A stretch of 64,000 nucleotides of DNA from Candidatus Peregrinibacteria bacterium (GCA_018658105.1 JABHVW010000015.1:47209-111208), one strand, 5' to 3'. Shown: positions 34,416 through 43,702, numbered from the stretch's first letter. The notes: generated by a model not told the origin, from the sequence alone. Made by a program: numbers and translations.

Positions 34416-34889
34416 ATGAAAAAATTCTTATTACTTTTTGTTCTTTTGGCTGCTTGCCAAACAAATGTGCCGGTGGCGAATCAGTCTGTTGAGACTGATG
34501 AGCCTGCTGAGCTTGTTGAGTTTGCTTTGGGCGAATTTACTGAGCCTGAATGGATAGAAGTTTCCTTTGCAGACCTTCCCTTTTCAACTGAAATGCCGGA
34601 TAGCTGGGAGCTTATTGAACTGGAAGACAAGTACACTATGAGCGGCCCTTTCGGCGGCCATTTGATCTTTGATCGCGAAGCTATGCCTGTTAATTTAAAA
34701 ACTGCTTTTGGGCCTGATGTTGTTGGCTTTGATGCAGGTGAAAATGTGAATGCACATTGCTTTGAGGAATATTGTTATATTTCTTCGAAAAATGCTGAGC
34801 TTGAAGATGCGGTGGAATATAAAATCCATCTGGTGGATGTGAATGGCGTTGCTCGTGAAGTGCTGGAGAGGTTGGAGTTTACTGAGTAA
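34416..34889 (+). CDS. Small lipoprotein
   Basis: 157 residues with an N-terminal lipobox 'LLAACQT' (Cys 15), then an acidic linker and a beta-rich domain containing two cysteines ('AHCFEEYCYIS'). It is anchored at the outer face of the membrane. AT-rich codon use and a leader with no Shine-Dalgarno ('aaactaaaattgtATG') match the host, in contrast to the preceding gene. No family is recognised. Confidence 0.75.
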   Translation: MKKFLLLFVLLAACQTNVPVANQSVETDEPAELVEFALGEFTEPEWIEVSFADLPFSTEMPDSWELIELEDKYTMSGPFGGHLIFDREAMPVNLKTAFGPDVVGFDAGENVNAHCFEEYCYISSKNAELEDAVEYKIHLVDVNGVAREVLERLEFTE

Positions 34890-34918
34890 CTTGCAGATGA
34901 CAAAGAAATAGCATATAA

Positions 34919-34944
34919 TATGTACGTACGCTTTATAGTACATA
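34919..34944. promoter_or_regulatory. Inverted repeat, probable toxin-antitoxin operator
   Basis: TATGTAC (34919-34925) and GTACATA (34938-34944) flank 12 bp and overlap a TATAAT (34914-34919). Position just before the antitoxin start suits autorepression. Confidence 0.55.
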
Positions 34945-34956
34945 ATTTGACTAAAT

Positions 34957-35214
34957 ATGAATACAATTACTGCAACAAAAGCTCGAATGAACTTATTTCA
35001 ACTGTTTAAGAAAGTTCTAAAAAGCCATCTTCCGGTAAGGATAAATTCAAAAGATGGCACCTTAGTGCTTATCCCTGAAGAAGATTATGAGAGCCTTGTT
35101 GAAACGGCTGAACTTCTTTCTGTTAAAGGCTTTAAGGAATCGATCAAGAAGGCTGACAAAGAGATTAAAGAGGGGGATTTATATTCATTAGAAGATGTAT
35201 TTGATGGCCAGTAA
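34957..35214 (+). CDS. Antitoxin, Phd/YefM-like
   Basis: An 85-residue antitoxin. The N-terminal 'NTITATKARMNLFQLFKKVLKSHLPVRINSKDGTLVLIPEEDYESLVETAELL' follows the Phd/YefM DNA-binding fold, and the C-terminal acidic tail would wrap the toxin. It overlaps the toxin ORF by 11-20 bp depending on the toxin start. The operator-like inverted repeat upstream predicts autoregulation. It is on the host part of the window, just before pcrA. Confidence 0.85.
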   Translation: MNTITATKARMNLFQLFKKVLKSHLPVRINSKDGTLVLIPEEDYESLVETAELLSVKGFKESIKKADKEIKEGDLYSLEDVFDGQ

Positions 35215-35464
35215 TTTTGAAATTCTTTTCACAAAACAGGCGAAAAAAGACATTCAGTCTTTAAGCCCAAAGCTAAAAGCTAAACTGAGGCTGATAATTC
35301 TTGATGTGATTTCTGTTGACCCATTTCAGGGTAAAAAGCTTATGGGAGATCTGGATGGAAATTTTTCTTATAGGCTGAGCCTGAAAGATAGAATTGTTTA
35401 TAGCGTAAACAAAAAGAAGAAGATTGTTTATGTGAAACGTGCGAGGTCACATTACGGAGACTAG
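35204..35464 (+). CDS. Toxin, Txe/YoeB (RelE superfamily)
   Basis: A ribosome-dependent mRNA endonuclease by family. The 'FEILFTKQAKKDIQSLSPKLKAKLRLIILDV' helix pair, 'DPFQGKKLMGDLDGNFSYRLSLKDRIVYSV' and the C-terminal 'KRARSHYGD' with the Txe/YoeB His-Tyr are all present. I use the fourth codon ATG (MASNFEI). It is translated by coupling to the antitoxin. Its stop overlaps the convergent pcrA end by four bases. Confidence 0.88.
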   Translation: MASNFEILFTKQAKKDIQSLSPKLKAKLRLIILDVISVDPFQGKKLMGDLDGNFSYRLSLKDRIVYSVNKKKKIVYVKRARSHYGD

Positions 35465-37626
35465 ATCTTTGTAAGCGGTGCAATGCTGAGGGCGAGCTTC
35501 TTAACTCCTGCACGTGGGCTTTTGAAGGCTACGGTAACTATTCCACCCTGAACATTGAGCACAACCCCTTCCCCAAAACTGCGGTGACTGACGCGGTCGC
35601 CATCTTTTAAATTTAGATTTTCTGCTGCTTCGTAGGTGTATTCATCTTCCTCTGGGATTGGGCGGTCGCCGAAACTTTGATGATCGCGGTCGCTGATAAG
35701 TGCGCCTTCGACTAATTCTTCTGGTATGTCTAGAAGGAATTGTGAAGGTGCGTTTTGCTTGAATTCACCGAAAAGCATGCGTTGTTTTGCGTGTAGCAGG
35801 TAAAGATGGTCTTTTGCGCGGGTTATGCCGACGTACATTAAGCGGCGTTCTTCTTCTAACTCTTGGGGCTCAAAGAGGCTACGAGAATGTGGGAATATCC
35901 CCTCCTCCAAACCTGTTAAAAATACTACTGGGAACTCGAGGCCTTTTGCACTGTGGAGAGTCATGAGGGTTGCTACATTTTGCTGCTCGTCTATTGAGTC
36001 TAAATCGGAGATCAGTGCAATTTCTTCAAGGAATGTGCCGAGCGAAACATCTGGCTCGAGGCCTTCATATTTGTCTGCGACCGTTATGAGCTCCTGAATA
36101 TTCTGTAATCGGGTTTCGCCATCTGGGCTTTTGTCGCGGAGTAGAGCGTCTTTGTATCCTGACTCTGAAATTACATGCTTAATTAGGCCAGCTACTGAAA
36201 ACTCTTGGCTGAGGTTTTGAAAATGGCGAATCATGCGAGTGAACTTCGTAATGATAACTTGTTTTGAAGCTAACTTTGGTTCTTCGATGATTCTTTCTGC
36301 TGCGCGAAATAGAGAGATATTGTTTTGGACAGCGAAATACTGGAGGTGTTCTAGACTCTTTGCACCAATTTTTCGTGCTGGATTGTTGATAACTCGTGCA
36401 AAACTTACATCGTCGTCTGGATTATGGATGATGCGCAGATATGCGATGATGTCTTTGATCTCTTTGCGGAGGTAGAATTTGACACCACCGACGATTTTAT
36501 AAGGTATGCCGTAACGCATGAAGGCTTCTTCGAGGGCACGGGATTGGGCGTTTGTGCGATATAAAATTGCGAATTCTTTATAATCTGGTGCTTCGTGCTG
36601 TCTAACATGTTCTGTGATTGCTTGGGCGACACGAAGTGACTCGTCACGCTCGTTTTCGGCTGTCCAGACACGTATCTTTTCGCCGCCTTCCCTATCTGTC
36701 CAGAGCTGTTTTTCTTGTCTATTTCTATTTCTTTCGATGATAGAATGGGCGGCGTCTAGAATTGTCTTTGTGGACCTATAGTTTTGTTCGAGCTTGATAA
36801 TCAGCGCCTCTGGGTAGTCCTTTTCGAAGTCGAGAATGTTTTGCATATTTGCGCCGCGCCAGGAGTAAATACTTTGATCTGGGTCCCCTATCACACAAAT
36901 ATTTCGGTATTTTTCGGCCAGCATTTTGACAATAGTATATTGAGAATGATTGGTGTCTTGGTACTCATCTACAGATATAAAACGGTAGCGCTCTTGGTAT
37001 TTGTCTAGAATGTCTGGATATCTTTGGAAGAGTTCGACTACCTTCATTAGGAGGTCGTCAAAGTCTAGAGCTTGGGCTTTGGCTAGACGGATTTGATATG
37101 GCTCGTAGAGCTGTCCAACTTTTTCTGTGAAATAATTGTGAGACCGCATTTGGTAGTCTTGCCAGGTTATAAGCTCATTTTTTGCCTGAGAAATGTGACC
37201 GAGCACAGCCTTAGGGTTGAGTTGCTTTTCGCTGATATTATGATCTCGCATGATCTGCTTCATGAGTACGACCTGGTCGTTTGCGTCGTAAATGACGAAT
37301 TGATTCTCGTAACCAAGCATATGAATGTGTTTTCGTAGTAGTTGAGCACAAATCGAGTGAAATGTTCCGACAGTTGGAAGTTCATTTGAATCGGCTCCTA
37401 CCAGATCAGCAAGGCGATGTTTCATTTCGGCAGCAGCTTTGTTTGTAAAAGTCACAGCAAGAATATTCCAAGGCGCGACTTTCTTCTCTTTTATTAGATA
37501 TGCGATGCGGTGGGTAAGGGCTCGGGTTTTGCCGGAGCCGGCGCCGGCCACAATAAGCACAGGGCCTTCAGTCGCCAAAACGGCTGACTGCTGCATTTTG
37601 TTTAGATTTTCTAGTAAAATGGACAT
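35461..37626 (-). CDS. pcrA: UvrD/PcrA-type ATP-dependent DNA helicase
   Basis: An SF1A 3'-5' helicase for repair and replication-restart. Walker A 'AGAGSGKTR' (about 27-35), Walker B 'VDEYQDTN' (about 222), 'GDPDQSIYSWRGA', 'LEQNYRSTKTIL' and 'TLHSAKGLEFPVV' are intact. The final 45 residues ('GDRVSHRSFGEGVVLNVQGGIVTVAF') form the Tudor-like RNA-polymerase-binding domain of PcrA/UvrD. 721 residues is full length. It is a host gene, convergent with the toxin gene. Confidence 0.95.
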   Translation of the reverse strand: MSILLENLNKMQQSAVLATEGPVLIVAGAGSGKTRALTHRIAYLIKEKKVAPWNILAVTFTNKAAAEMKHRLADLVGADSNELPTVGTFHSICAQLLRKHIHMLGYENQFVIYDANDQVVLMKQIMRDHNISEKQLNPKAVLGHISQAKNELITWQDYQMRSHNYFTEKVGQLYEPYQIRLAKAQALDFDDLLMKVVELFQRYPDILDKYQERYRFISVDEYQDTNHSQYTIVKMLAEKYRNICVIGDPDQSIYSWRGANMQNILDFEKDYPEALIIKLEQNYRSTKTILDAAHSIIERNRNRQEKQLWTDREGGEKIRVWTAENERDESLRVAQAITEHVRQHEAPDYKEFAILYRTNAQSRALEEAFMRYGIPYKIVGGVKFYLRKEIKDIIAYLRIIHNPDDDVSFARVINNPARKIGAKSLEHLQYFAVQNNISLFRAAERIIEEPKLASKQVIITKFTRMIRHFQNLSQEFSVAGLIKHVISESGYKDALLRDKSPDGETRLQNIQELITVADKYEGLEPDVSLGTFLEEIALISDLDSIDEQQNVATLMTLHSAKGLEFPVVFLTGLEEGIFPHSRSLFEPQELEEERRLMYVGITRAKDHLYLLHAKQRMLFGEFKQNAPSQFLLDIPEELVEGALISDRDHQSFGDRPIPEEDEYTYEAAENLNLKDGDRVSHRSFGEGVVLNVQGGIVTVAFKSPRAGVKKLALSIAPLTKI

Positions 37627-37671
37627 AGGAGGTCCATCATACTATGATGGAGGCAGCTTTTCCACGCTAAT

Positions 37672-38310
37672 ATGTCGAAAAAATTCAAATGGGTGCTTTC
37701 TGCGCTCGCTATAGTTGTACTTATTACTTTTGTTTCTATTTTATTGGAGGGGATTCCTTCCGAAAAAATTATAGATGAAGAGGTAGAATTGACTGAGGAA
37801 CTTATTGAGTTGACTGAGATAAAAGATGTGAATTTGCAGATTTTCAGTGAGGCGGTTTTACCACTGCGCTTTGGGAGCCAATCTGAAGTATATGAGTTCA
37901 CCTTAAAAGGGGATGCTCCTTATACATTGCGATATCTGACTATTGGGATTGAGGCTTTTGGGCTTCAAAAAGTTCATTTAGAGTCGCCGCAATATTGGAC
38001 GGTTTATGAGCTTGAAAAGGGCGCTACTGATTATAAAAATGCGGTTGGGCGAGGCGAGGCATTTAAAGATGGTGAGTTGAGAGTGCGCATGTTTTCAGAT
38101 TACGAAAGGCCATATTTGGCCGAGAAAGGGCGTACAACTTTTATTCTTGTTGGGACTGTTTTGAAAGATCCTAATATAGAAGAGGATGCGAATTTGAATA
38201 TATTTATGCCAGAGTCTTCTCAAGTTTTTGACTGGGCTTGGCTGCCGGGGCACCTTGAAAGTTCATGGCTTGGCGCAGAAGATTATTATGGGCTTGAGAA
38301 TTTACAGTAA
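37672..38310 (+). CDS. Hypothetical membrane-anchored exported protein
   Basis: 212 residues. Transmembrane segment at 7-25, then an acidic linker, then a beta-sandwich-like domain with 'YEFTLKGDAPYTLRYLTIGIEAFGL' and 'KGRTTFILVGTVLKDP', a layout seen in exported proteins of Patescibacteria. It is divergent from pcrA and followed 45 bp later by the LPETG gene, whose -35 box lies within its 3' end. No known family is recognised. Confidence 0.6.
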   Translation: MSKKFKWVLSALAIVVLITFVSILLEGIPSEKIIDEEVELTEELIELTEIKDVNLQIFSEAVLPLRFGSQSEVYEFTLKGDAPYTLRYLTIGIEAFGLQKVHLESPQYWTVYELEKGATDYKNAVGRGEAFKDGELRVRMFSDYERPYLAEKGRTTFILVGTVLKDPNIEEDANLNIFMPESSQVFDWAWLPGHLESSWLGAEDYYGLENLQ

Positions 38311-38322
38311 ATATGTTATAAT
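38294..38322 (+). promoter_or_regulatory. Sigma70-type promoter of the LPETG gene
   Basis: TTGAGA (38294-38299) and a perfect TATAAT (38317-38322) with a 17-bp spacer. The -35 box lies within the end of the preceding gene. The ATG at 38356 has an A-rich leader. Confidence 0.7.
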
Positions 38323-38355
38323 TAGAGGATTTAAAAACAAAAATAAATTCTCACT

Positions 38356-39870
38356 ATGGCTAAAAGATTTAAAAAACTGTTTGCTCTAAGCGCTCTGACC
38401 CTACTATTAGTTGGTACACAAAGTGCATTAACTTTTGCTGCTGATGACGAGTCATCTCCATCGGATGTTGAAAATCTTGCAGCTTTTCCTGGTGACTCTC
38501 AAGTAACTCTTTCGTGGGATCCTGCGACTGATGACACTGGAGTTGCTGGTTATTTTCTTTATTCTGGACTTAGTTCAGTTGAAGATGGTGGTGGATCTTA
38601 TACATTTGGAGCTCTAGATGTTGAGGATGTGACTAGCTATACAATGGAAAGCTTGTCTAATAACATTACATATTATTTTGCTGTTACCGCTTATGATGCG
38701 GCTGGAAATGAATCTGAATTCTTCTCTGGTGAGGCAGAATCTACTCCTGAAACATCTGAAGTTGGTGACTTTACTGAGCCAACTGTAACTAGTGCAAGCG
38801 CAACGACAAGTACTCTTGTTGAGGTGCAATTCTCTGAAGAAGTTGAACTTCCTGCAGATGGATCTACTGCATTTAGTATTGAAGCTCAGGCTGGTGGCGC
38901 TCTAGAAGTTTATGACGCTTACCTAACTGCGGATGCTTCTGCGGTATTTGTTTTGACTGCTGATCAAGAAGGTGGTGCAGACTATATTTTGACTGCGAGT
39001 TCATCTGTAACTGATCTGGCTGGGAACCCTGTAGTGAGCGGAACTTCTGACACTGCGCTTTTCACTGGTAGCTCATTAGTAAGCACTGAACCTGTCGATG
39101 ATGGGGAAGATGTTACTGCTGATGCTGAGCCGGTTGAGCCTGCTGAACCTGTTTTGAAAGATGATACTACTAGTATGACTTTCGAACTTGAAGAAGTTGA
39201 AGCTAAAGATTTAAATGAAATTATTCTGACTTTCTCTGAAGAAGTTGATTATGTTGATCCTGATGCATTCTCAATTCAACTTTTAGACGATGCATCTACT
39301 TCAATTGAAGTTCTTGCAGTGAGTATTATGGACGATGACGCACATATGCTTAACCTGTTAACTGAAGATATGGAGGCTGGATACGAATATGTCGTTTCAG
39401 TTGATGATACAATTTTGAATTATGCTGGAAGCTCTGTGAGTGAAGATGGAAATGAAATGGAATTTGAGGCTCCTGTTTTGGACCTTGCTGACCTGATTGC
39501 TCCTGAAGATATTACAAATCTACTTGGTAGCATTGCAAATTCAACTAGTGTAGCTCTTAGCTGGGCTGGAAGTATTGATTCAGCTGGTGATCTTGCCGAA
39601 TACTTTGTTTACCAAAGTGGAAATGGTGGATTAACATTTGGAAATCCTACTGCGCTTGGAAATTCTGCTACTGGATATACAGCTGATGGGCTGACTCCAG
39701 GCTCTACTTACACATTTAAAGTGACTGCGGTTGATATGGTTGGGAATGAATCTCAAGGTCTTATGACTACTGTGACTCTACCTGAAACTGGCCCTGGCAT
39801 GATTGCTATGGGAATGTTCTCACTGATGGGAGCAGGAGCTGTGACTCGTCGTAAAAGAAAGCGTCAATAA
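38356..39870 (+). CDS. LPETG-anchored surface protein with fibronectin III and Ig-like domains
   Basis: A signal peptide (1-28) precedes FN3 domain 1 (about 33-130, 'PSDVENLAAFPGDSQVTLSWDPATD'), two SbsA/Big-type Ig domains ('VEVQFSEEVELP', 'EIILTFSEEVDYVDPDAF'), and FN3 domain 2 (about 380-470, 'PEDITNLLGSIANSTSVALSW'). The C-terminus is a full sortase signal: 'LPETG' near residue 475, a hydrophobic stretch, then 'RRKRKRQ'. It should be covalently attached to peptidoglycan by a sortase, which is not in this window. Tandem FN3 domains suggest adhesion or polysaccharide binding. Confidence 0.9.
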   Translation: MAKRFKKLFALSALTLLLVGTQSALTFAADDESSPSDVENLAAFPGDSQVTLSWDPATDDTGVAGYFLYSGLSSVEDGGGSYTFGALDVEDVTSYTMESLSNNITYYFAVTAYDAAGNESEFFSGEAESTPETSEVGDFTEPTVTSASATTSTLVEVQFSEEVELPADGSTAFSIEAQAGGALEVYDAYLTADASAVFVLTADQEGGADYILTASSSVTDLAGNPVVSGTSDTALFTGSSLVSTEPVDDGEDVTADAEPVEPAEPVLKDDTTSMTFELEEVEAKDLNEIILTFSEEVDYVDPDAFSIQLLDDASTSIEVLAVSIMDDDAHMLNLLTEDMEAGYEYVVSVDDTILNYAGSSVSEDGNEMEFEAPVLDLADLIAPEDITNLLGSIANSTSVALSWAGSIDSAGDLAEYFVYQSGNGGLTFGNPTALGNSATGYTADGLTPGSTYTFKVTAVDMVGNESQGLMTTVTLPETGPGMIAMGMFSLMGAGAVTRRKRKRQ

Positions 39871-39909
39871 TTCAGCTTTAATTCAGCTGGGGAGTGTTAG
39901 GCTTTTAGT

Positions 39910-40719
39910 ATGAAGAAGAGCTTATTAATAGTGGCGTTTTTGTTGACCCTGAATATTGGGCTTTTGTCGTCGATTTGGCGGGTGAGTGGGGAGTTTGAGC
40001 TGCATATGCTGAATATTGGGCAGGGGGATGCGATTTTGCTGGTGACGCCAGATGAGCATCATATTTTGGTAGATGGTGGGCCGGGGCGATCTGTTCTGAT
40101 GGAGCTGGCGGCGACTGTGCCGTATTTGTTTAATGAGATTGATTTGCTGGTTTTGACGCATCCGCATTTGGATCATATGGAGGGATTAGTTGAGGTTTTG
40201 AAGCGTTTTGAAGTGAAGGCTGTTTTGATGGGCTTTCCGGATTATGAAAGCGAAGTAAATATGGCCTTTTTGCAGGAGCTGGATGTGCCAATATATGTTG
40301 CTGAGGCTGGGCGGGATTTTGTGTTTGGAGAGGTGTTTTTGGACGTTTTATACCCTTTTGAACCTATTTCGGGTGAAATGGAGAATGTGAATAATGCCTC
40401 GCCAGTGATTATGGTGCATTTCGGTGATGAGCGGATTTTGTTAACTGGAGATGCTGAACATGAAGTTGAGGAGAAGCTTTTGGCTGCTGGGGTGGATTTA
40501 CGTGCGGACATTTTAAAGGCAGGACATCATGGAAGTCGTACAAGTAGCACTTTGGAGTTTTTGGAGGCTGTAGGGCCTGAAATCATGCTTATTTCGGCTG
40601 GTGAGGACAATAGCTATGGGCATCCACATGAAGAGACACTGCAAAAGGCCGCTGAGCTGGGAATTGAGGTGAGGCGGACGGATTTAGAGGGTAGAATTTC
40701 GCTCTATTTTAGCCCCTAG
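39910..40719 (+). CDS. ComEC/Rec2-like metallo-beta-lactamase hydrolase
   Basis: 269 residues with a signal or anchor (4-20) and a ComEC-type MBL domain: 'MLNIGQGDAILL', the metal motif 'THPHLDHMEG' (about 82), 'LTGDAEHEVE' (about 180) and 'GHHGSRTS' (about 204). In ComEC this domain is a predicted nuclease that degrades one strand during DNA uptake. Here it lacks the competence transmembrane domain and stands alone, so it may act on extracellular DNA. Its last 36 bases overlap the convergent murA. Confidence 0.88.
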   Translation: MKKSLLIVAFLLTLNIGLLSSIWRVSGEFELHMLNIGQGDAILLVTPDEHHILVDGGPGRSVLMELAATVPYLFNEIDLLVLTHPHLDHMEGLVEVLKRFEVKAVLMGFPDYESEVNMAFLQELDVPIYVAEAGRDFVFGEVFLDVLYPFEPISGEMENVNNASPVIMVHFGDERILLTGDAEHEVEEKLLAAGVDLRADILKAGHHGSRTSSTLEFLEAVGPEIMLISAGEDNSYGHPHEETLQKAAELGIEVRRTDLEGRISLYFSP

Positions 40720-41946
40720 GCTGCGGAGTTTTTCGTCGAAGGCTTCGTAGCCGCGATCTGTGTATTTAATGTCGTGAATTACTGTTTCGCCATCTGCAAT
40801 TAGGGAGGCGAGCACCATTGCTCCGCCTGCGCGAATATCGCAGCTGAAGATGTGGGCACCTTTGAGTGGCGTTGGGCCATTAATTGTGGCTTGGTGTGGG
40901 TTGAGTATTTCTGTGTTTGCACCCATTTTATTGAGTTCGTCGAGGTAGCCAAGGCGGCCATCGAATAGGGTTTCGTGGACATGACTTGTGCCTTCACATT
41001 GAGTTAGCAAAACGGCAAAAGGTGCCTGTAAATCTGTTGCGAAACCTGGATAAACAGAGGTTTGCAGTTTTTTGATTGGCTTTAAGCCATTGTGCTTTTT
41101 AACGTGGACTTTGTCTTCTTCACAGGTGAAATTTGCGCCGATTTCTTCGAGTTTTTGGAAAAAGCTGTCTAGTTGACTAGTCGGGCAGTTGTTCACTGTG
41201 ATTTCGCTGTTGGTTAATACACCAGCGAGAATAAATGTGCCGGCTTGTAGGTAGTCAGAGGTGACAGAGTAGTCAGTGCCGGTGAGGGCCTTTCCACCTG
41301 TTATTTTAAGGGTATGAGTGCCAATTCCTTCGATTTGTGCGCCCATTGTCACCAAGAAATTACATAAATCTTGTACGTGTGGCTCCATGGCTGCCCAGCG
41401 GATTTCGCTTTCGCCATCTGTCATTACGGCTGCCATAATTGCATTTTCTGTAGCAGTCACGCTGGCTTCGGTCATAATAAACTTAGCTGCGGTGAGATTG
41501 TCTGCTTTCATGTGTATATTTTCGCCATTTTCAAGTGTTTTTGCGCCGAATGCCTCTAAAGCGTTGAGATGGGCATCTGCAGATCGTTTACCGAGCACGC
41601 ATCCACCAGGAAAAGCCAATTTTAACTCTTTAAAACGGCCTAAAAGTGGGCCGAAGAGTAAAAAGGAAGAACGCATGTGCGTTACTAGTTTGTCGTCTAT
41701 TTCACCAGGTTGAATTGCAGAATTGTCTACTTTTACAGTGTTGTCTTCAAAAGTGACTTTTGAGCCTAAACTTTCGAGAATTTTCAGAAAATTATGTACA
41801 TCTGAGATGTCTGGCACGTTATGAATAGTACAGGGCTGATCTGTTAAAAGGGTAGCGGCGAGTATAGGTAGGGCGGCATTTTTCGCGCCACCAATATCTA
41901 CCTGTCCACTGAGCTCATTTCCTCCTTGTACAATGAATTTTGACAT
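40684..41946 (-). CDS. murA: UDP-N-acetylglucosamine 1-carboxyvinyltransferase
   Basis: First committed step of peptidoglycan synthesis, transferring enolpyruvate to UDP-GlcNAc. The EPSP-synthase-like fold is complete over 420 residues: 'GGNELSGQVDIGGAKNAALPILAATLL', the active-site Cys in 'PGGCVLGKR' (about 115, as in E. coli), and 'DLQAPFAVLLTQ'. The Cys predicts fosfomycin sensitivity at enzyme level. Convergent with the MBL gene. murB is at 58561, so wall genes are scattered. Confidence 0.96.
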   Translation of the reverse strand: MSKFIVQGGNELSGQVDIGGAKNAALPILAATLLTDQPCTIHNVPDISDVHNFLKILESLGSKVTFEDNTVKVDNSAIQPGEIDDKLVTHMRSSFLLFGPLLGRFKELKLAFPGGCVLGKRSADAHLNALEAFGAKTLENGENIHMKADNLTAAKFIMTEASVTATENAIMAAVMTDGESEIRWAAMEPHVQDLCNFLVTMGAQIEGIGTHTLKITGGKALTGTDYSVTSDYLQAGTFILAGVLTNSEITVNNCPTSQLDSFFQKLEEIGANFTCEEDKVHVKKHNGLKPIKKLQTSVYPGFATDLQAPFAVLLTQCEGTSHVHETLFDGRLGYLDELNKMGANTEILNPHQATINGPTPLKGAHIFSCDIRAGGAMVLASLIADGETVIHDIKYTDRGYEAFDEKLRSLGAKIERNSTL

Positions 41947-42011
41947 AGGCTATAAGTCTCCCATATTTATGAGATTTTCTGCAAGCTTTAAGTTGTTCGA
42001 GATGCATACCC

Positions 42012-42040
42012 TTGACAAAAGAGTTTAGATGGTGTATAAA
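42012..42040 (+). promoter_or_regulatory. Strong sigma70-type promoter
   Basis: Consensus TTGACA (42012-42017), 17-bp spacer, TATAAA (42035-42040), 31 bp before the ATG at 42071. Confidence 0.8.
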
Positions 42041-42070
42041 GAAATACTCTAACAAATAACCCAAAACATT

Positions 42071-43405
42071 ATGGGTAACAGAACTAGGGGGCCTAAATTA
42101 GGAGGAGGAGCACAAAGCTTACGTGATATGCTTATAGATCGTGGCTTGAGTGGAGAGGAACTGTCAAAAGCTTTAATTGCTGCAGGGACTCAGCTTGCTG
42201 TAGCAGAAATGCAAAAGCAAGAAGCAGCTGCAAATGAAACTCCAAGAGAGATCAAACGAGCTAAAGCCGCTTTGACTGCATTTGCTGATGCTGTTGTCGC
42301 CGCATATAAAGCAGCTGGAACGACTGATGATTTTATGACGGCAGTAAAGGCTATGACTCCAATGATTTCTGATCTTGTTGTTGCTGTTAAAACAACAGCG
42401 GCGGCAAATGAAAGAGCATCTGATGCTGGACTTTCTCCTACTCAAACTAAATATGTTACTGCTCCTTTTAAGACAGATGCAGCGATAACGATCGTACCTG
42501 AGGTTGTTGCGGGCGCAATTGCTGCACCGTTTGGTATTTTTGGTGGACCTGCGGGGATGGTTGCTACTGGTGGATTTGCTGCTTCAGCGATTAGTGTGGC
42601 GATGGTACCTGTCGATTTATTACATACTGCTGGTAGATATTCAGCTGATAGATTTTATGAACTTTTCTTCCAAAGAGTAGAAGAAGCGAGAGCCGCTGGT
42701 GTTGATGATGATTCTATTGAAGAATTAGTTGAGAAAGTTAATAATGCAAGAATAAGACATGCTGGGAGGGGAGTTGAGTGGGCGAAAAATGCCTATGCAA
42801 ACTGGAGAAGAGGACATAAAGGGCAGCCTGCTCGCCGTGCTGCTGGTCCACGATTGATCACTGCAACTGAGGTTTTAGATGGGACATATACTGCCCCTAC
42901 ATCTACGAATGCAGCTGGTGAAATCATTGACGTTAACCCTGAAAGACCTGTTGCTACCGGCAGTTCAGTTGCTTCAAAGGCAGTAGGCTGTGCTAGATAT
43001 AGCACTGTGGCTGCGGTTGGAAGTGTGGTTGGACTTGGTGCAGGGGTTGCTGAGGGCCCAATTCTTGGTCTTTTCGCCGCAGGTGTAGGTTCAGGAATAA
43101 CATTGGCTGCTACGAATCCTAGGGTTGTTACTGGCCTTATAGGCGCTGCTCTTAGAGCAACGTTTAACAGATATACTGCCATTGGTGGTAGTGCTGTTGT
43201 GATTGATGCATGTGCTGGTGGTGATCTTGCAGAAATGGCTGTTGCTGGTGGAGCTGCTGTCTTAGCTACTGCATTAGGAACTAAAGCATTGGATCGCAGA
43301 ATCAGCCAAGATCCAGAAGCAACTCGTTTAAATGATGCACTTGACGCTGAAGCGGGAAGTACTGCTGACCCAAGCGTTTGGGATGATGGTAGTGAAAACT
43401 TTTAA
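42071..43405 (+). CDS. Hypothetical alanine-rich protein with hydrophobic Gly-rich segments
   Basis: 444 residues. The first 130 are helical and Ala-rich without a signal peptide. Hydrophobic, Gly-containing segments occur near 145-185 ('VPEVVAGAIAAPFGIFGGPAGMVATGGFAASAISVAMV'), 310-350 and 375-410, and may insert in membranes. Between them is a charged stretch with 'EWAKNAYANWRRGHKGQPARRAAG'. The tail is acidic. The strong consensus promoter suggests high expression. The organisation recalls hydrophobic toxin-like or phage-type proteins, but no family is recognised. Confidence 0.65.
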   Translation: MGNRTRGPKLGGGAQSLRDMLIDRGLSGEELSKALIAAGTQLAVAEMQKQEAAANETPREIKRAKAALTAFADAVVAAYKAAGTTDDFMTAVKAMTPMISDLVVAVKTTAAANERASDAGLSPTQTKYVTAPFKTDAAITIVPEVVAGAIAAPFGIFGGPAGMVATGGFAASAISVAMVPVDLLHTAGRYSADRFYELFFQRVEEARAAGVDDDSIEELVEKVNNARIRHAGRGVEWAKNAYANWRRGHKGQPARRAAGPRLITATEVLDGTYTAPTSTNAAGEIIDVNPERPVATGSSVASKAVGCARYSTVAAVGSVVGLGAGVAEGPILGLFAAGVGSGITLAATNPRVVTGLIGAALRATFNRYTAIGGSAVVIDACAGGDLAEMAVAGGAAVLATALGTKALDRRISQDPEATRLNDALDAEAGSTADPSVWDDGSENF

Positions 43406-43468
43406 GAGAGTAATTGAATTTGCCTTCTTGCTTAATTTCGCTATAATCGCAGGGCTTTTTGAAAAAAT

Positions 43469-43553
43469 GGGTCGGTACTCAAGCGGTCAACGAGGGCAGA
43501 CTGTAAATCTGCTGGCTTAGCCTTCGAAGGTTCGAATCCTTCCCGGCCCACCA
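43469..43553 (+). tRNA. tRNA-Tyr(GTA)
   Basis: An 85-nt class II tRNA. GGGTCGG pairs with CCGGCCC (one G-U), anticodon loop CTGTAAA gives GTA, long variable arm, TTCGAAT T-loop, encoded CCA. A TATAAT-like box lies at about 43442. Confidence 0.95.
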
Positions 43554-43558
43554 TTACA

Positions 43559-43592
43559 CACGAAAGCAAAACCTAGCGGTTTTTCTCTCGTG
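43559..43592 (+). terminator. Hairpin downstream of tRNA-Tyr, related to the argS-downstream hairpins
   Basis: CACGA/TCGTG outer and AAACC/GGTTT inner stems, then 'gggctctctttt'. The flanks 'ctctcgtgggctct' and 'attcgtctaaattcgttcgctatgg' match the 10425-10510 region. Confidence 0.6.
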
Positions 43593-43702
43593 GGCTCTCT
43601 TTTCCCTATATTGTTATTCGTCTAAATTCGTTCGCTATGGCTTTCTTGCAAATGTTGATTTTGCGAACTATAATTTCGTGTGTAATTCTAAATCTACACC
43701 AC

